From NCBI RefSeq assembly GCF_004214935.1, contig NZ_SFCC01000003.1:372001-436000 (forward strand): a DNA stretch of 64,000 nt, read 5' to 3'. Position numbers and translations under genes: made by a program. Positions within the stretch are counted from its first letter, which is position 1. Every line of letters begins with the position of its first letter. Of this stretch, positions 7,548-16,736 are shown in pieces. The notes below the pieces were generated by a model. That model was not told where the DNA came from, searched no databases, and saw nothing but the letters and a program-made list of their open reading frames with translations. The stretch comes from Amycolatopsis suaedae (lineage in GTDB: Bacteria > Actinomycetota > Actinomycetes > Mycobacteriales > Pseudonocardiaceae).

Positions 7548-10094
7548 ATGGCCGCTCGTTTTCGCACGCTCTTCGTCTGTTTGCTCACCGCGGCGGCCAC
7601 GGTGTTCGCCGTGCCAGCGGCGGGCGCCGCCCCGGCAGCGGCACCGGAGGCCAAGGGACCGATCGGCTGGGAGGCGTATCGCACGCTCGACGGGTTGTCC
7701 CGGCTCAGACCCGCCGAGCAGGTCAAGCAGTTCTCCAGCTTCGACCGCACCGGCGGCAACGACGACGGCTTCGAGGGCACGTACTCCTGCCTGCGCAACG
7801 AGCCGGACGGCCGCTGCGTGATCGCCGACGTGCACGGCGCCGGCGAGATCTCCTCGCTGTGGTTCACCTACCGTCCGGAGTCGGTGATCGCCATCGGCGA
7901 GATCACCATCGAGCTGGACGGCCGGGTGGTACTGCACGGCAAGCTGCAGGACATCCTCAACGGCGCCAAGGGCGCGCCGTTCGTCTGGCCGCTCGTGGGC
8001 AACTCCGCCGACACCATGGGCGGTTCGGTGATCAAGGTGCCGATGCCGTACACGCACTCGATGAAGATCGTCACGCAGAACAACCCGCACTTCTACCACG
8101 TCACCTACCGGCAGTTCGCCGACTCGGCCGGCGTGCGGACGTTCGACCCCAGCGACAAGGCACTCGACGTGGTCGAGCGGCTGCGTGGTTTCGGCCTGCG
8201 GGACCCGAAGCCGGCGGCGCCGAACGCGGCGGTTCAGCGCGCGGACGTCACGCTCGCGCCGGGTGCGTCGACGAGGTTGCCGCTCGCGGCGGGAGCACGG
8301 CAGATCAACCAGTTGCAGGTACGCCTGCCGCAGGTGATCAACAGCCCGAACGTTTACGACGACGGCCGGGCGTTCGCGCCGGGCGGCAGCTCGTTCACCG
8401 CGGCCGTCGCACCGGACAACACCGGTGTGCGGCTGATCCGCCGGTACGACCCGAAGATCGCCCATCAGCACGCGATCGTCAGTGTCGACGGGCAGCGGGT
8501 CGGCGAGTGGCGCAACGGCGCGGCGACACCGCCGGACACCTGGGCGGACCAGGCGATCGAGGTTCCGGCATCGGTCACCGCGGGCAAGTCGAAGATCCGG
8601 GTGGAGAGCACCTTCGTGTCCTCGTCCCTCGACGTCAACGAGTTCCGGTACGACGTGCACTCGCGGGTGGGCGGCGAGTGGGTGCGTACCGACGTCATGG
8701 ACGTGGGACCGAACCATCGCAGCGACGAGGCCGTGCACGGCTACCGGATCACCGGTCAGCGCTGGGAGGGCCTCGGGGTGTTCCGCTACCCGGCCGACGC
8801 GGCCAAGGTGGCGGAGTCCGACGCGATCCTGGAGAAGCTGCGGCTGCGGCTCACGTTCGACGGCAAGACCACCGTCGACACGCCGATCGGCGAGTTCTTC
8901 GGATCGGGCCTCGGCAAGTTCGAGACCCGCACGCTGATGTACTCCATCGACACGGCACCGGGCGGCGCGTTCACCTCGTACTGGCCGATGCCCTACGCGC
9001 GCAACGCGGTCGTGGAACTGGTCAACGAGTCCGGGGTCGCGGTGACCGGCGGGAGTGTCGCCGTCACGTCGGCGCCGAACGGGTCGATCGCCGACACCCT
9101 GAAGCCGGACGGGACACTCGGCTACTTCCACGCCACGCACCGGCGCGGGGACACCGAGCAGGGCAAGGAGTGGTCGTTCCTGTCCACCAGGGGACAGGGT
9201 GTCTTCCACGGTGTGTCGACCACGATGCGTGGTCACATCGCACCGGGCGGGCCGATTCACCCGATGAACTACCTGGAGGGTGACGAGCGCGTCTACGTCG
9301 ACGGTGCGGAGGGCCCGAGCATCATCGGCACCGGTTCGGAGGACTTCTACGAGTCCGGCTGGTACTTCATGGATGCCGAGTGGAACAACAAGGAGGGCGT
9401 GTCCTACGCGATGCCGCAGGCGGGCCTCGTCTCGCAGGAGACAGGGCGTGACGGCTGCCAGTACGTCTGCCTGAACGCCTACCGTCTGATGAACGCCGAC
9501 GCGGTGCCGTTCGGGGACAGCATCGAGTTCGACATCGAGCACGGCCCGGACTCCGACCGGGCGGCGAACTACAGTTCGGTGGCGTTCTGGTACGGCCACG
9601 ACCGGTCCGGCGTGGTTCAGTCCGACGCGGTCGACGCCGGTGACCCGGCCAGCCGGGCCCTGCACGGCTACACCGCGGAGGACGAGACCACCGCCGAGGT
9701 GACGTCGACGTTCGAGGGCAAGGGTGATCGCACGCCGGTGAAGCTGAACACGACGGCGGCCAACGGTGCCGTCCAGTTCACCGCGAAGGTGGCCACGGAC
9801 AACTCGGGCCTGCGGCTGCACCGCGTGTCCGACCAGCTGGTCGCGCGGCAGCGGGCGAACGTGTTCATCGACGGCCGCTGGGTCGGCGAGTGGTACCAGC
9901 CGTTGAGCAACAAGCACTCGCGCTGGCTGGCGGACGCGTTCGAGGTGCCGGCTTCGGCGACCGCGGGCAAGGCGGCGGTGTCGGTGCGGATCGAGCCGCT
10001 GCCGGACTCCCCGGCGTGGTCGGCGGCCCGCTACCGGGTCCACTCGCTGGTCGGTGTCGCACCCCAGGGTCAGGCACCGCCCGGGGCGGACTGA
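7548..10094 (+). CDS. Secreted DUF2961 (GH172-type) glycan-active protein with duplicated beta module
   Basis: This 848-residue exported protein begins with a signal peptide (about residues 1-28, ending AGAAPA). The N-terminal half carries the DUF2961 fold (start GWEAYRTLDGLSRLRPAEQ) and the family motif GTGSEDFYESGWYF at about residues 592-605. DUF2961 defines glycoside hydrolase family 172, which includes enzymes acting on fructofuranosides and arabinofuranosides. A jelly-roll-like module at about residues 230-400 (VDGQRVGEW, EVPASVTAGKSKIRV, FRYDVHSRV) recurs at about 695-845 (IDGRWVGEW, EVPASATAGKAAVSV, ARYRVHSLV). GGGAGG precedes the ATG. The likely role is exo-acting hydrolysis of a furanose-containing glycan; the substrate is unknown. 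Confidence 0.8.
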   Translation: MAARFRTLFVCLLTAAATVFAVPAAGAAPAAAPEAKGPIGWEAYRTLDGLSRLRPAEQVKQFSSFDRTGGNDDGFEGTYSCLRNEPDGRCVIADVHGAGEISSLWFTYRPESVIAIGEITIELDGRVVLHGKLQDILNGAKGAPFVWPLVGNSADTMGGSVIKVPMPYTHSMKIVTQNNPHFYHVTYRQFADSAGVRTFDPSDKALDVVERLRGFGLRDPKPAAPNAAVQRADVTLAPGASTRLPLAAGARQINQLQVRLPQVINSPNVYDDGRAFAPGGSSFTAAVAPDNTGVRLIRRYDPKIAHQHAIVSVDGQRVGEWRNGAATPPDTWADQAIEVPASVTAGKSKIRVESTFVSSSLDVNEFRYDVHSRVGGEWVRTDVMDVGPNHRSDEAVHGYRITGQRWEGLGVFRYPADAAKVAESDAILEKLRLRLTFDGKTTVDTPIGEFFGSGLGKFETRTLMYSIDTAPGGAFTSYWPMPYARNAVVELVNESGVAVTGGSVAVTSAPNGSIADTLKPDGTLGYFHATHRRGDTEQGKEWSFLSTRGQGVFHGVSTTMRGHIAPGGPIHPMNYLEGDERVYVDGAEGPSIIGTGSEDFYESGWYFMDAEWNNKEGVSYAMPQAGLVSQETGRDGCQYVCLNAYRLMNADAVPFGDSIEFDIEHGPDSDRAANYSSVAFWYGHDRSGVVQSDAVDAGDPASRALHGYTAEDETTAEVTSTFEGKGDRTPVKLNTTAANGAVQFTAKVATDNSGLRLHRVSDQLVARQRANVFIDGRWVGEWYQPLSNKHSRWLADAFEVPASATAGKAAVSVRIEPLPDSPAWSAARYRVHSLVGVAPQGQAPPGAD

Positions 10095-10102
10095 GTTCAC
10101 GA

Positions 10103-10132
10103 CGAAGGCCCCCGGTCGCCCGGGGGCCTTCG
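10103..10132. terminator. Strong bidirectional terminator hairpin
   Basis: A perfect 13-bp GC-rich stem (CGAAGGCCCCCGG paired with its complement) has a 4-base TCGC loop. It sits between the stops of two convergent genes and can serve both strands. Confidence 0.85.
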
Positions 10133-10139
10133 TCCTGTC

Positions 10140-11720
10140 TCAGGCGGCTTCGTGGCGGGGTTTGGCCGCCACCGCCTCCTGCGCCTTCGGGTCGGGGTCG
10201 CGGTGCCGCAGCGCCAGCAACCCACCCACGATCAGCGTGATCGCCACACCGAGCAGCGTGTACCAGGGCCACGCCAGCGTGACCTTGTCGCCCGCGGCCT
10301 TGGCGAAGTCGACGCCCAGCAGGCTGGAGTCGGTCTTGCTGAACTTCAGGCCCAGGATGATGAACGCCATCCCGACCACGGTGACGACGAACGCGATGAT
10401 GGCGTCCGCCTGCCGTGCCCTGCGCACCAGCAGCCCGAGCAGGAACGCGCCGAGCAGTGCGCCGTAGGTGTACCCGGTGATGCCCAGTGCCTGCACGACG
10501 ATCGGGTCGGACGCGGTCCGGTTGAACGACGCGAACAGGCCGGCGCACACGATGAGCACCACCGCCCAGATCACCGTCCAGATCCGGCCCTGCTTGAGCC
10601 GGTCCTGATCGGACAGTTGCCGCCCGATGACCCGTTCGTAGACGTCGGTGACGGTGGACGAGGCCAGTGCGCCCAGCGACGAACTCAGTGCCGCGGCGAG
10701 GATTCCGGCGATCACGAACCCGGAGAGGCCGCTGGGTAGCTCGTTGACGATGAACGCCCCGAACAGCTCGTCCTTGTTCGTCAGGCCGAGTTGCTTGACC
10801 GGGTCGAGGCCGTTGTAGAACGACCACAGCATCACGCCGATGAACAGGAAGATCGCGAACTGGACGAAGACCACCACACCGCTGCCGATCAGAGCCTTCT
10901 GGCTGGCCCGGACGTCGTTGGTCGCCTGCAGCCGCTGGACGATCAGCTGGTCCGACCCGTGCGAGGCCATCGACAGCACCGCACCGCCGATGACGGCGGT
11001 CAGCACCGCGTACTGCCCGGTGAGCGGGTTGGAGCTGAAGTCGAGGATCTGGAACTTGCCCGCGTCGAACGCGGCGCCGAACCAGCCGTCGGGCAGCTTG
11101 TCCGACAGCACCCAGATGACCGCGGCGGCACCGAGGACGTACCAGAGCATCTGGATGGCGTCGACCCAGACGACGGCGCGGACACCGCCGAAGAAGCTGT
11201 AGATCACCATGGCCACGCCGAGCGCGATGACGATGGCCCAGTAGGAGGCGTTGAGGCCGTACGCCGCCAGCACCAGCTTGATCGGGATGGCGGTGGCGAA
11301 CAGCCGGATGCCGTCAGCGAGCAGCCGGGTGAACAGGAACGTCACCGACGCGGTGCCCTGCAGCCCGCCGCCGAACCGCTTGCCCAGGAACGCGTAGGCG
11401 GTCACCAGGTTGCCGGCGACGTACCGGGGCAGCAGCACGAACGCCACGACGATCCGGCCGAGGATGTAGCCGATCGCCAGCGACAGGTATGTCATGCCGC
11501 CCGCTTCGGGGGCGGCGAGGTAGGAGACCGTCGGTACCGACAGCACCGTCAGCGTCGAGGTCTCGGCCGACACCACCGACAGGCAGGCGACCCACCAGGA
11601 AATCTTGCCCTCGCCGACGAAATAGTCGTTGCCGGACTTCTGCCGGCCGCCGATCCAGATGCCCAGTAACGGCATCCCCACCAGGAAGACCGCGATAATC
11701 GCGAGGTCAAGTGCGCGCAT
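10140..11720 (-). CDS. Sodium:solute symporter (SSS family)
   Basis: This 526-residue polytopic membrane protein has about 13 hydrophobic helices and follows the solute:sodium symporter pattern. It begins MRALDLAIIAVFLVGMPLLG and continues with YFVGEGKISWWVACLSVVSAETS, the IGY segment, and the conserved GLSGFVIAGILAAALSSSLGAL region. Members move sugars, sialic acids, amino acids or vitamins with Na+. Its start lies inside the end of anmK (14-base overlap), so the two are co-transcribed. This suggests a sugar or amino-sugar substrate related to cell-wall recycling, but the substrate cannot be read from the sequence. Confidence 0.88.
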   Translation of the reverse strand: MRALDLAIIAVFLVGMPLLGIWIGGRQKSGNDYFVGEGKISWWVACLSVVSAETSTLTVLSVPTVSYLAAPEAGGMTYLSLAIGYILGRIVVAFVLLPRYVAGNLVTAYAFLGKRFGGGLQGTASVTFLFTRLLADGIRLFATAIPIKLVLAAYGLNASYWAIVIALGVAMVIYSFFGGVRAVVWVDAIQMLWYVLGAAAVIWVLSDKLPDGWFGAAFDAGKFQILDFSSNPLTGQYAVLTAVIGGAVLSMASHGSDQLIVQRLQATNDVRASQKALIGSGVVVFVQFAIFLFIGVMLWSFYNGLDPVKQLGLTNKDELFGAFIVNELPSGLSGFVIAGILAAALSSSLGALASSTVTDVYERVIGRQLSDQDRLKQGRIWTVIWAVVLIVCAGLFASFNRTASDPIVVQALGITGYTYGALLGAFLLGLLVRRARQADAIIAFVVTVVGMAFIILGLKFSKTDSSLLGVDFAKAAGDKVTLAWPWYTLLGVAITLIVGGLLALRHRDPDPKAQEAVAAKPRHEAA

Positions 11721-12915
11721 TCGTTATCCCTATCGTGTCGTCCACTCCAGCTGCCACCCGCAGCCGGGTCACCGGTTCGGGTAATGGGGGTGGAAGGGTG
11801 AGCGGCCCGGAGCCGGGTGTGATGCTGCCGAGCACGCGGGGTCCCGCGGCGCCGGTCGCGCTGGGGACGTTCGCGGGATGGCCGTGCCAGGTGAGCCAAC
11901 CCAGCAGGGCCGTCAGGTAGGCCTCCTTCACGTCGCCAGGCAGACCGAGCTCGTCGCTGGTCCGCAGCGGGACAGTCAGGTGCTCTGTCAACGCGCGCCA
12001 CAGCGCGGGGTTGCGCACCCCGCCGCCGGAGGCGATCACCGTGCCGACGCCGTGCCGCGCGCATTCGGCCGCGATGGTGACGGCGGTCAGTTCGGTGAGT
12101 GTGGCCAGCAGGTCCGGCCCGCCGATCGGCGGCAGGCCCGCGGTCGCCGCTGCCAGGTAGTCGCCGTGGAAATGTTCCTTGCCGGTGGACTTCGGTGGTG
12201 GCGCGGCGTAGAAGCCGTCGTCGAGCAGCCGATCGAGCAGGTCCTTCCGTGGCGTACCCGCCGTGGCGAGTGCTCCGTCGGTGTCGCGGTGCGCGGTGCC
12301 GGTCACCTGGAACGCGGCGAGGTCGAGCAGTGCGTTGCCCGGCCCGGTGTCGTAGGCCAGCGTCGGCGCGTCCGGGAAGACGACCGTCAGGTTGGCGATG
12401 CCGCCGATGTTGAGTGCCGCCGCGGGCCGTCCCGTCTCCAGCGCGAGATCGCGTAGCCATAGGTGATCCAGCGTGCTGGCCAGCGGCGCGCCGTGGCCGC
12501 CCGCCGCGACGTCGCGGGTGCGCAGGTCGGCGACGACCGGCAGCCCGGTACGTTCGGCGATCCAGGCCGGCTGGCCCAGCTGCAGGGTGCCGAGGGCCCG
12601 GCCGTCCTCGACCCAGTGGTAGACGGTCTGGCCGAGCGACACGACCAGGTCGGCCTGCCCGAACCGGCAGATGCCCGCCGCGGCGGCCTCACCGAAGGCC
12701 TGCCCCGCCTCGGTGTCCAGCCGGGTCAGCTCGCCGGCGGAGCTCGGGTTGGGCGGCAGCGCGGCCAGTAAGCGGTCGCGGAGTCCGTCCGGGTACGGCA
12801 GTTCCAGATGCCCCAGCGCGGACAGCTCCACCCGGTCGCCGTCCGCGCGCAGCTCGGCGACCGCCACGTCGATCCCGTCGATCGACGTGCCGGACAGGAG
12901 ACCGACAACGCGCAT
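11707..12915 (-). CDS. anmK: Anhydro-N-acetylmuramic acid kinase
   Basis: AnmK converts 1,6-anhydro-MurNAc to MurNAc-6-phosphate with ATP and water, a step in peptidoglycan recycling. The 402 residues contain the phosphate-binding GLLSGTSIDGID at the N-terminus, GGHGAPL with the substrate region, DTGPGN, KSTGKEHF and the C-terminal ATP-site GGGVRNP, all in family order. The N-terminal motif immediately after ATG fixes the start. It overlaps the downstream symporter by 14 bases. No murQ or nagZ is present nearby. Confidence 0.94.
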   Translation of the reverse strand: MRVVGLLSGTSIDGIDVAVAELRADGDRVELSALGHLELPYPDGLRDRLLAALPPNPSSAGELTRLDTEAGQAFGEAAAAGICRFGQADLVVSLGQTVYHWVEDGRALGTLQLGQPAWIAERTGLPVVADLRTRDVAAGGHGAPLASTLDHLWLRDLALETGRPAAALNIGGIANLTVVFPDAPTLAYDTGPGNALLDLAAFQVTGTAHRDTDGALATAGTPRKDLLDRLLDDGFYAAPPPKSTGKEHFHGDYLAAATAGLPPIGGPDLLATLTELTAVTIAAECARHGVGTVIASGGGVRNPALWRALTEHLTVPLRTSDELGLPGDVKEAYLTALLGWLTWHGHPANVPSATGAAGPRVLGSITPGSGPLTLPPPLPEPVTRLRVAAGVDDTIGITNART

Positions 12916-12937
12916 GGAGGTGTGGTCTAGTCCTCCT
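12916..12937 (-). promoter_or_regulatory. Leader hairpin that could mask the anmK ribosome-binding site
   Basis: On the minus strand AGGAGG lies 16 bases before the ATG, further than usual. A CCTCC immediately before the ATG can pair with GGAGG across an 11-base loop. The small hairpin would both hide the Shine-Dalgarno sequence and bring it nearer the start codon. Confidence 0.35.
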
Positions 12938-13053
12938 GGGACGAGTGACGCAAGCCATAACGTGGGAACTTGACCGAACCGAGTCGTTGCCGGTGGAGGC
13001 CTGTCACCGGGCTAGGTAAAGGCGTGTCGTCACCGGATGCGAGGATTGCGGAC

Positions 13054-14337
13054 GTGTCGAGCAACCTCTGGTTCTGGATCGCCCTCGCCGTCGTCGTGGT
13101 GCTGGTCGTGGCCCTGGTCGTCGGGCTGGTCGTCGCGCGCCGTCGCAAGATCAGCCTGACCGAGCCCGAGCGGGTCGAGGAGGCCAAGCCGAAGGGCGGC
13201 GGTTATCAGGCGGGCGGCGACATCGCGCTGGCTCCCGGCGGTACCGAGGAACACCCGGCAGGGGAACGCACCGAGGTCGACGGTCAGCCCGGTGTCGGTG
13301 ACGACGCCGCCGTGCCGAGGGACGCGCCGCGCCGCACGATCGTCGACGTCGGCCTGCCCGACGAGGCCGAGGCCGCGCCTGCCGAGGAGATCGACGAGAT
13401 CGAGCCGGCCAGCGGCCGGATGGAGCGGCTGCGGGGGCGGCTGGCGAAGTCGCGGTCGGCGTTCGGGCAGAGCCTGCTGGGCCTGCTCGGCGCGGGGGAT
13501 CTCGACGAGGACTCCTGGCAGGAGATCGAGGACACGCTGCTCGTCGCCGACCTGGGCGCGGCGACCACCACCGAGGTGGTCGACAAGCTGCGTGCCGAGC
13601 TGAGCACGCGTGGGGTGCGGACCTCCGAGGAGGCCAGGGCACTGCTGCGCGAGGTGCTGGTCGAGGCGCTGGCGACCGACGGCGACCGGGCCGTTCGCGC
13701 GTTGCCGCACACGGTCGACGGCACGAAGCGGCCCGCCGTGGTGCTGGTGGCCGGTGTCAACGGAACGGGCAAGACCACCACGACCGGCAAGCTGGCCAGG
13801 GTGCTGGTCGCCCAGGGCAGGCAGGTTCTGCTCGGCGCGGCGGACACTTTCCGCGCCGCCGCCGCCGATCAGCTGGAGACCTGGGCGAACCGCGTCGGAG
13901 CCGAGGTGGTGCGCGGCAAGGAGGGCGCCGACCCGGCCGCCGTCGCGTTCGACGCGGTGAAGCGCGGCGTCGAGGCGGGCGTGGACGCCGTGCTGGTCGA
14001 CACCGCGGGCCGCCTGCACACCAAGACCGGCCTGATGGACGAGCTGGGCAAGGTCAAGCGCGTCGTCGAGAAGCAGGCCGAGGTGGACGAGGTGCTGCTC
14101 GTCCTCGACGCCACCACCGGCCAGAACGGGCTGACCCAGGCGCGGGTGTTCGCCGAGGTCGTCGACGTGACCGGCATCGTGCTGACCAAGCTGGACGGTA
14201 CCGCCAAGGGCGGCATCGTGTTCCAGGTGCAGCGGGAGCTGGGTGTGCCGGTCAAGCTGGTCGGGCTCGGCGAGGGCCCGGACCACCTGGCACCGTTCGA
14301 GGCCGGGGCGTTCGTCGACGCGCTGCTTGGCTCCTAG
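13054..14337 (+). CDS. ftsY: Signal recognition particle receptor FtsY
   Basis: FtsY is the membrane-associated SRP-receptor GTPase that docks ribosome-SRP complexes at the translocon; its partner Ffh is encoded at 42.2 kb. The start used gives 427 residues: an N-terminal transmembrane segment (FWIALAVVVVLVVALVVG) and RRRK stop, an acidic linker, the NG domain with G1 GVNGTGKTTTTGKLA, the insertion-box region AADTFRAAAADQL, G3 DTAGRL, G4 TKLDGTAKGG and the closing GLGEGPDHLAPF. GTG 13054 places the membrane helix at the N-terminus. GTG 13024, in frame, would add 10 residues and cannot be excluded. The stop overlaps the convergent IclR gene by 4 bases. Confidence 0.95.
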   Translation: MSSNLWFWIALAVVVVLVVALVVGLVVARRRKISLTEPERVEEAKPKGGGYQAGGDIALAPGGTEEHPAGERTEVDGQPGVGDDAAVPRDAPRRTIVDVGLPDEAEAAPAEEIDEIEPASGRMERLRGRLAKSRSAFGQSLLGLLGAGDLDEDSWQEIEDTLLVADLGAATTTEVVDKLRAELSTRGVRTSEEARALLREVLVEALATDGDRAVRALPHTVDGTKRPAVVLVAGVNGTGKTTTTGKLARVLVAQGRQVLLGAADTFRAAAADQLETWANRVGAEVVRGKEGADPAAVAFDAVKRGVEAGVDAVLVDTAGRLHTKTGLMDELGKVKRVVEKQAEVDEVLLVLDATTGQNGLTQARVFAEVVDVTGIVLTKLDGTAKGGIVFQVQRELGVPVKLVGLGEGPDHLAPFEAGAFVDALLGS

Positions 14338-15095
14338 CTTTCGCTCAGCCGCCGCGACAGCTCGGCGGCGACGCGTTGGACCACCGGCGCGATCCGGGCG
14401 ACCGCCTTCTTGGTGAGCCGTCCCTCCGGGCCGGACACCGAAACGGCGGCAGGTGCCGGGGTGCCGGTCAGCGCCACCGCGACGCAGCGGACGCCGAGTT
14501 CCTGCTCGCTCTCGTCGAGTGCGTAGCCCCGCTTGCCGACGTCGGCCAGGCAACGCAGCAGCGCCTCGGGGCTGGTGACCGTGTGGTCGGTGTAGGCGGG
14601 CATGCCCGTCCGGCCGACCAGTTCCAGTACCCGCTCCGGCGGTAGCTGGGCGAGCATCGCCTTGCCGACGCCGGTGCCGTGCGGCAGCGCGCGCCTGCCG
14701 ACCTCGGTGAACATCCGCATCGAGTGCTTCGACGGCACCTGCGCCACGTACACGACCTCGTCGCGTTCCAGGATGGCCAGGTTGGCCGTCTCGCCGACCT
14801 CGTCGACCAGCTCGGCCAGCAGCGGCCGCGCCTGGGTGCCGAACTGCATGCTCGCGTTCTCGCCGAGCCGGATCAGCCGCGCTCCGAGCGCGTAGCGGCG
14901 GTTGGCGTTCTGCCGGACATAACCCAGCGCCACCAGGGTACGTATCAGGCGGTGGATGGTCGGCATCGGCAGCGACGACGTGGCAGCCAGCTCCGAGAGG
15001 CTGCACTCACCGCCGGCGTCGGCGAGCAACTCGAGTAGTTCGAAGGCACGCTGAAGTGACTGAACACTCCCCGGGCTGCGTTGTGATTCCGCCAT
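14334..15095 (-). CDS. IclR-family regulator, candidate AllR-type glyoxylate/allantoin repressor
   Basis: This 253-residue regulator has an N-terminal winged helix (about residues 10-70: SLQRAFELLELLADAG, LSELAATSSLPMPTIHRLI, LGYVRQ) and a C-terminal IclR ligand domain ending AELSRRLSES. It is divergent from malate synthase and next to a purine/allantoin catabolic island. Streptomyces AllR, also an IclR protein, controls allantoin genes and an aceB homologue, so an equivalent role is inferred. The ATG at 15095 starts the recognisable N-terminus; a longer frame upstream would run through aceB. A TATAGT lies 6 bases before the ATG. Confidence 0.82.
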   Translation of the reverse strand: MAESQRSPGSVQSLQRAFELLELLADAGGECSLSELAATSSLPMPTIHRLIRTLVALGYVRQNANRRYALGARLIRLGENASMQFGTQARPLLAELVDEVGETANLAILERDEVVYVAQVPSKHSMRMFTEVGRRALPHGTGVGKAMLAQLPPERVLELVGRTGMPAYTDHTVTSPEALLRCLADVGKRGYALDESEQELGVRCVAVALTGTPAPAAVSVSGPEGRLTKKAVARIAPVVQRVAAELSRRLSES

Positions 15096-15101
15096 GCAAA
15101 A

Positions 15102-15107
15102 ACTATA
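15102..15107 (-). promoter_or_regulatory. -10 element of a probable leaderless promoter for the IclR gene
   Basis: TATAGT (minus strand) matches TATAAT at 5 of 6 positions and ends 6 bases before the ATG. Transcription would therefore start at or next to the start codon, and no Shine-Dalgarno is visible. It is part of the 8-bp palindrome ACTATAGT in the 58-bp divergent region shared with aceB. Confidence 0.5.
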
Positions 15108-15153
15108 GTCCGGCAAGTAGAAAAGTGAAGCGTCCACGGTTGGGGTGTTCTTG

Positions 15154-16734
15154 ATGTCTGAAGTTCGTGTGCTCGGTGCTCCGGTCGACCGCGGGGACGA
15201 GATCCTGACGCCCGAGGCGCTGGACTTCCTCGCCGTACTGCACGCGGAGTTCGCCGCCCGGCGTGACGAACTGCTGGAGGCCCGCAAGGTGCGGCGTGCC
15301 GAGGCCGCGCGGACCGGCAGGCTCGACTTCCTGCCCGAGACCGCAGAGGTGCGCCAGGGCGACTGGCAGGTCGCCGTCGCGCCGCCCGCGCTGCGCGACC
15401 GCAGGGTGGAGATCACCGGGCCGACCGATCGCAAGATGACCATCAACGCGCTGAACTCCGGCGCCAAGGTGTGGCTGGCCGACCTGGAGGACGCCAACAC
15501 CCCGCACTGGGAAAACGTGGTGTCCGGGCAGGTCAACCTGCGTGACGCCGTGCGTGGCGACATCTCGCTGAGCACCCCGGAGGGCAAGAGCTACGCCCTG
15601 CGTGACGACGTCGAGCACGCCACGATCGTCATGCGCCCCCGCGGCTGGCACCTCGACGAGCGCAACCTCGAGTTCGACGGCCGCAAGGGCGTCGGCGCCC
15701 TCGTCGACTTCGGGCTGTATTTCTTCCACAACGTGCGTGCGCTGCTGGCCGCCGACAAGGGACCGTACTTCTACCTGCCCAAGATGGAGAGCCACCTCGA
15801 GGCGCGGCTGTGGAACGACGTGTTCACCCGCGCGCAGGCCGAGCTGGGCATCGAGCACGGCACGATCCGCGCCACGGTGCTGATCGAGACCATTCCGGCC
15901 GCGTTCGAGATGGAGGAGATCCTCTACGAGCTGCGTGAGCACGCGTCGGGCCTGAACGCGGGCCGGTGGGACTACCTGTTCAGTGTCATCAAGTACTTCC
16001 GCGACGCCGGCGAGAAGTTCGTGCTGCCCGACCGAAACTCGGTCACCATGACGGCCCCGTTCATGCGGGCCTACACCGAACTGCTGGTGCGGACGTGTCA
16101 CAAGCGCGGCGCGTTCGCCATCGGCGGCATGGCGGCGTTCATCCCCAACCGGAAGGACCCCGAGGTCACCGAGAAGGCGATGGAGAAGGTCCGTGCCGAC
16201 AAGTCCCGCGAGGCCGGTGACGGCTTCGACGGCTCCTGGGTCGCGCACCCCGGCATGGTGGACCTGTGCCGCGAGGAGTTCGACAAGGTCCTTGGCGACC
16301 GGCCCAACCAGCTGGAGCGCACCCGCGACGAAGTCGCGGTGACCGCGGACCAGCTCCTCGACGTCGCGGCCACCGAAGGTGGCGCGACCGCTGCCGGTCT
16401 GCGCGGTGCCGTGGACGTCGGCATCCGTTACCTCGCCTCGTGGCTGGGTGGCAACGGCGCGGCCGCCATCCACAACCTCATGGAGGACGCGGCCACCGCG
16501 GAGATCTCCCGGTCGCAGGTGTGGCAGTGGGTCCGCAACAGCACCCAGCTCGACACCGGCGAGAAGGTCACCGACTCTCTGGTGCGCACGGTGATCGGCG
16601 AGGTGCGAGCCGACCTGGCCGACGTCATCCCCGCCGACCTGCTGGGGCCGGCGGTGGAGCTGTTCGAGGAGGTCGCGCTCGCCGAGAACTTCGCCGACTT
16701 CCTCACCCTGCCCGCCTACGAGCGGATCAGCTGA
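15154..16734 (+). CDS. aceB: Malate synthase A
   Basis: Malate synthase condenses glyoxylate with acetyl-CoA to give malate. At 526 residues it fits the A-type family. Visible are WLADLEDANTPHWEN, the catalytic-Arg region MRPRGWHLDERN, the metal-site LIETIPAAFEMEEILYELR, GAFAIGGMAAFIPNR and DGSWVAHPGMV. The ATG at 15154 is used; an in-frame GTG at 15145 would add three residues. No isocitrate lyase is adjacent. Next to the purine cluster, glyoxylate from ureidoglycolate is the likely substrate supply. It is probably repressed by the divergent IclR protein. Confidence 0.95.
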   Translation: MSEVRVLGAPVDRGDEILTPEALDFLAVLHAEFAARRDELLEARKVRRAEAARTGRLDFLPETAEVRQGDWQVAVAPPALRDRRVEITGPTDRKMTINALNSGAKVWLADLEDANTPHWENVVSGQVNLRDAVRGDISLSTPEGKSYALRDDVEHATIVMRPRGWHLDERNLEFDGRKGVGALVDFGLYFFHNVRALLAADKGPYFYLPKMESHLEARLWNDVFTRAQAELGIEHGTIRATVLIETIPAAFEMEEILYELREHASGLNAGRWDYLFSVIKYFRDAGEKFVLPDRNSVTMTAPFMRAYTELLVRTCHKRGAFAIGGMAAFIPNRKDPEVTEKAMEKVRADKSREAGDGFDGSWVAHPGMVDLCREEFDKVLGDRPNQLERTRDEVAVTADQLLDVAATEGGATAAGLRGAVDVGIRYLASWLGGNGAAAIHNLMEDAATAEISRSQVWQWVRNSTQLDTGEKVTDSLVRTVIGEVRADLADVIPADLLGPAVELFEEVALAENFADFLTLPAYERIS

Positions 16735-16736
16735 CG

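Noticed and set aside
6930..10100. A 1000-codon minus-strand open frame across purC and the GH172-type gene
   Set aside because: The translation is His/Arg/Val-rich without domain sequence, and it runs antisense to a gene with a signal peptide and family motifs.
13024..13053. GTG 13024 as the ftsY start
   Set aside because: It adds ten polar residues before the membrane helix and has no better RBS than GTG 13054. Kept only as an alternative.
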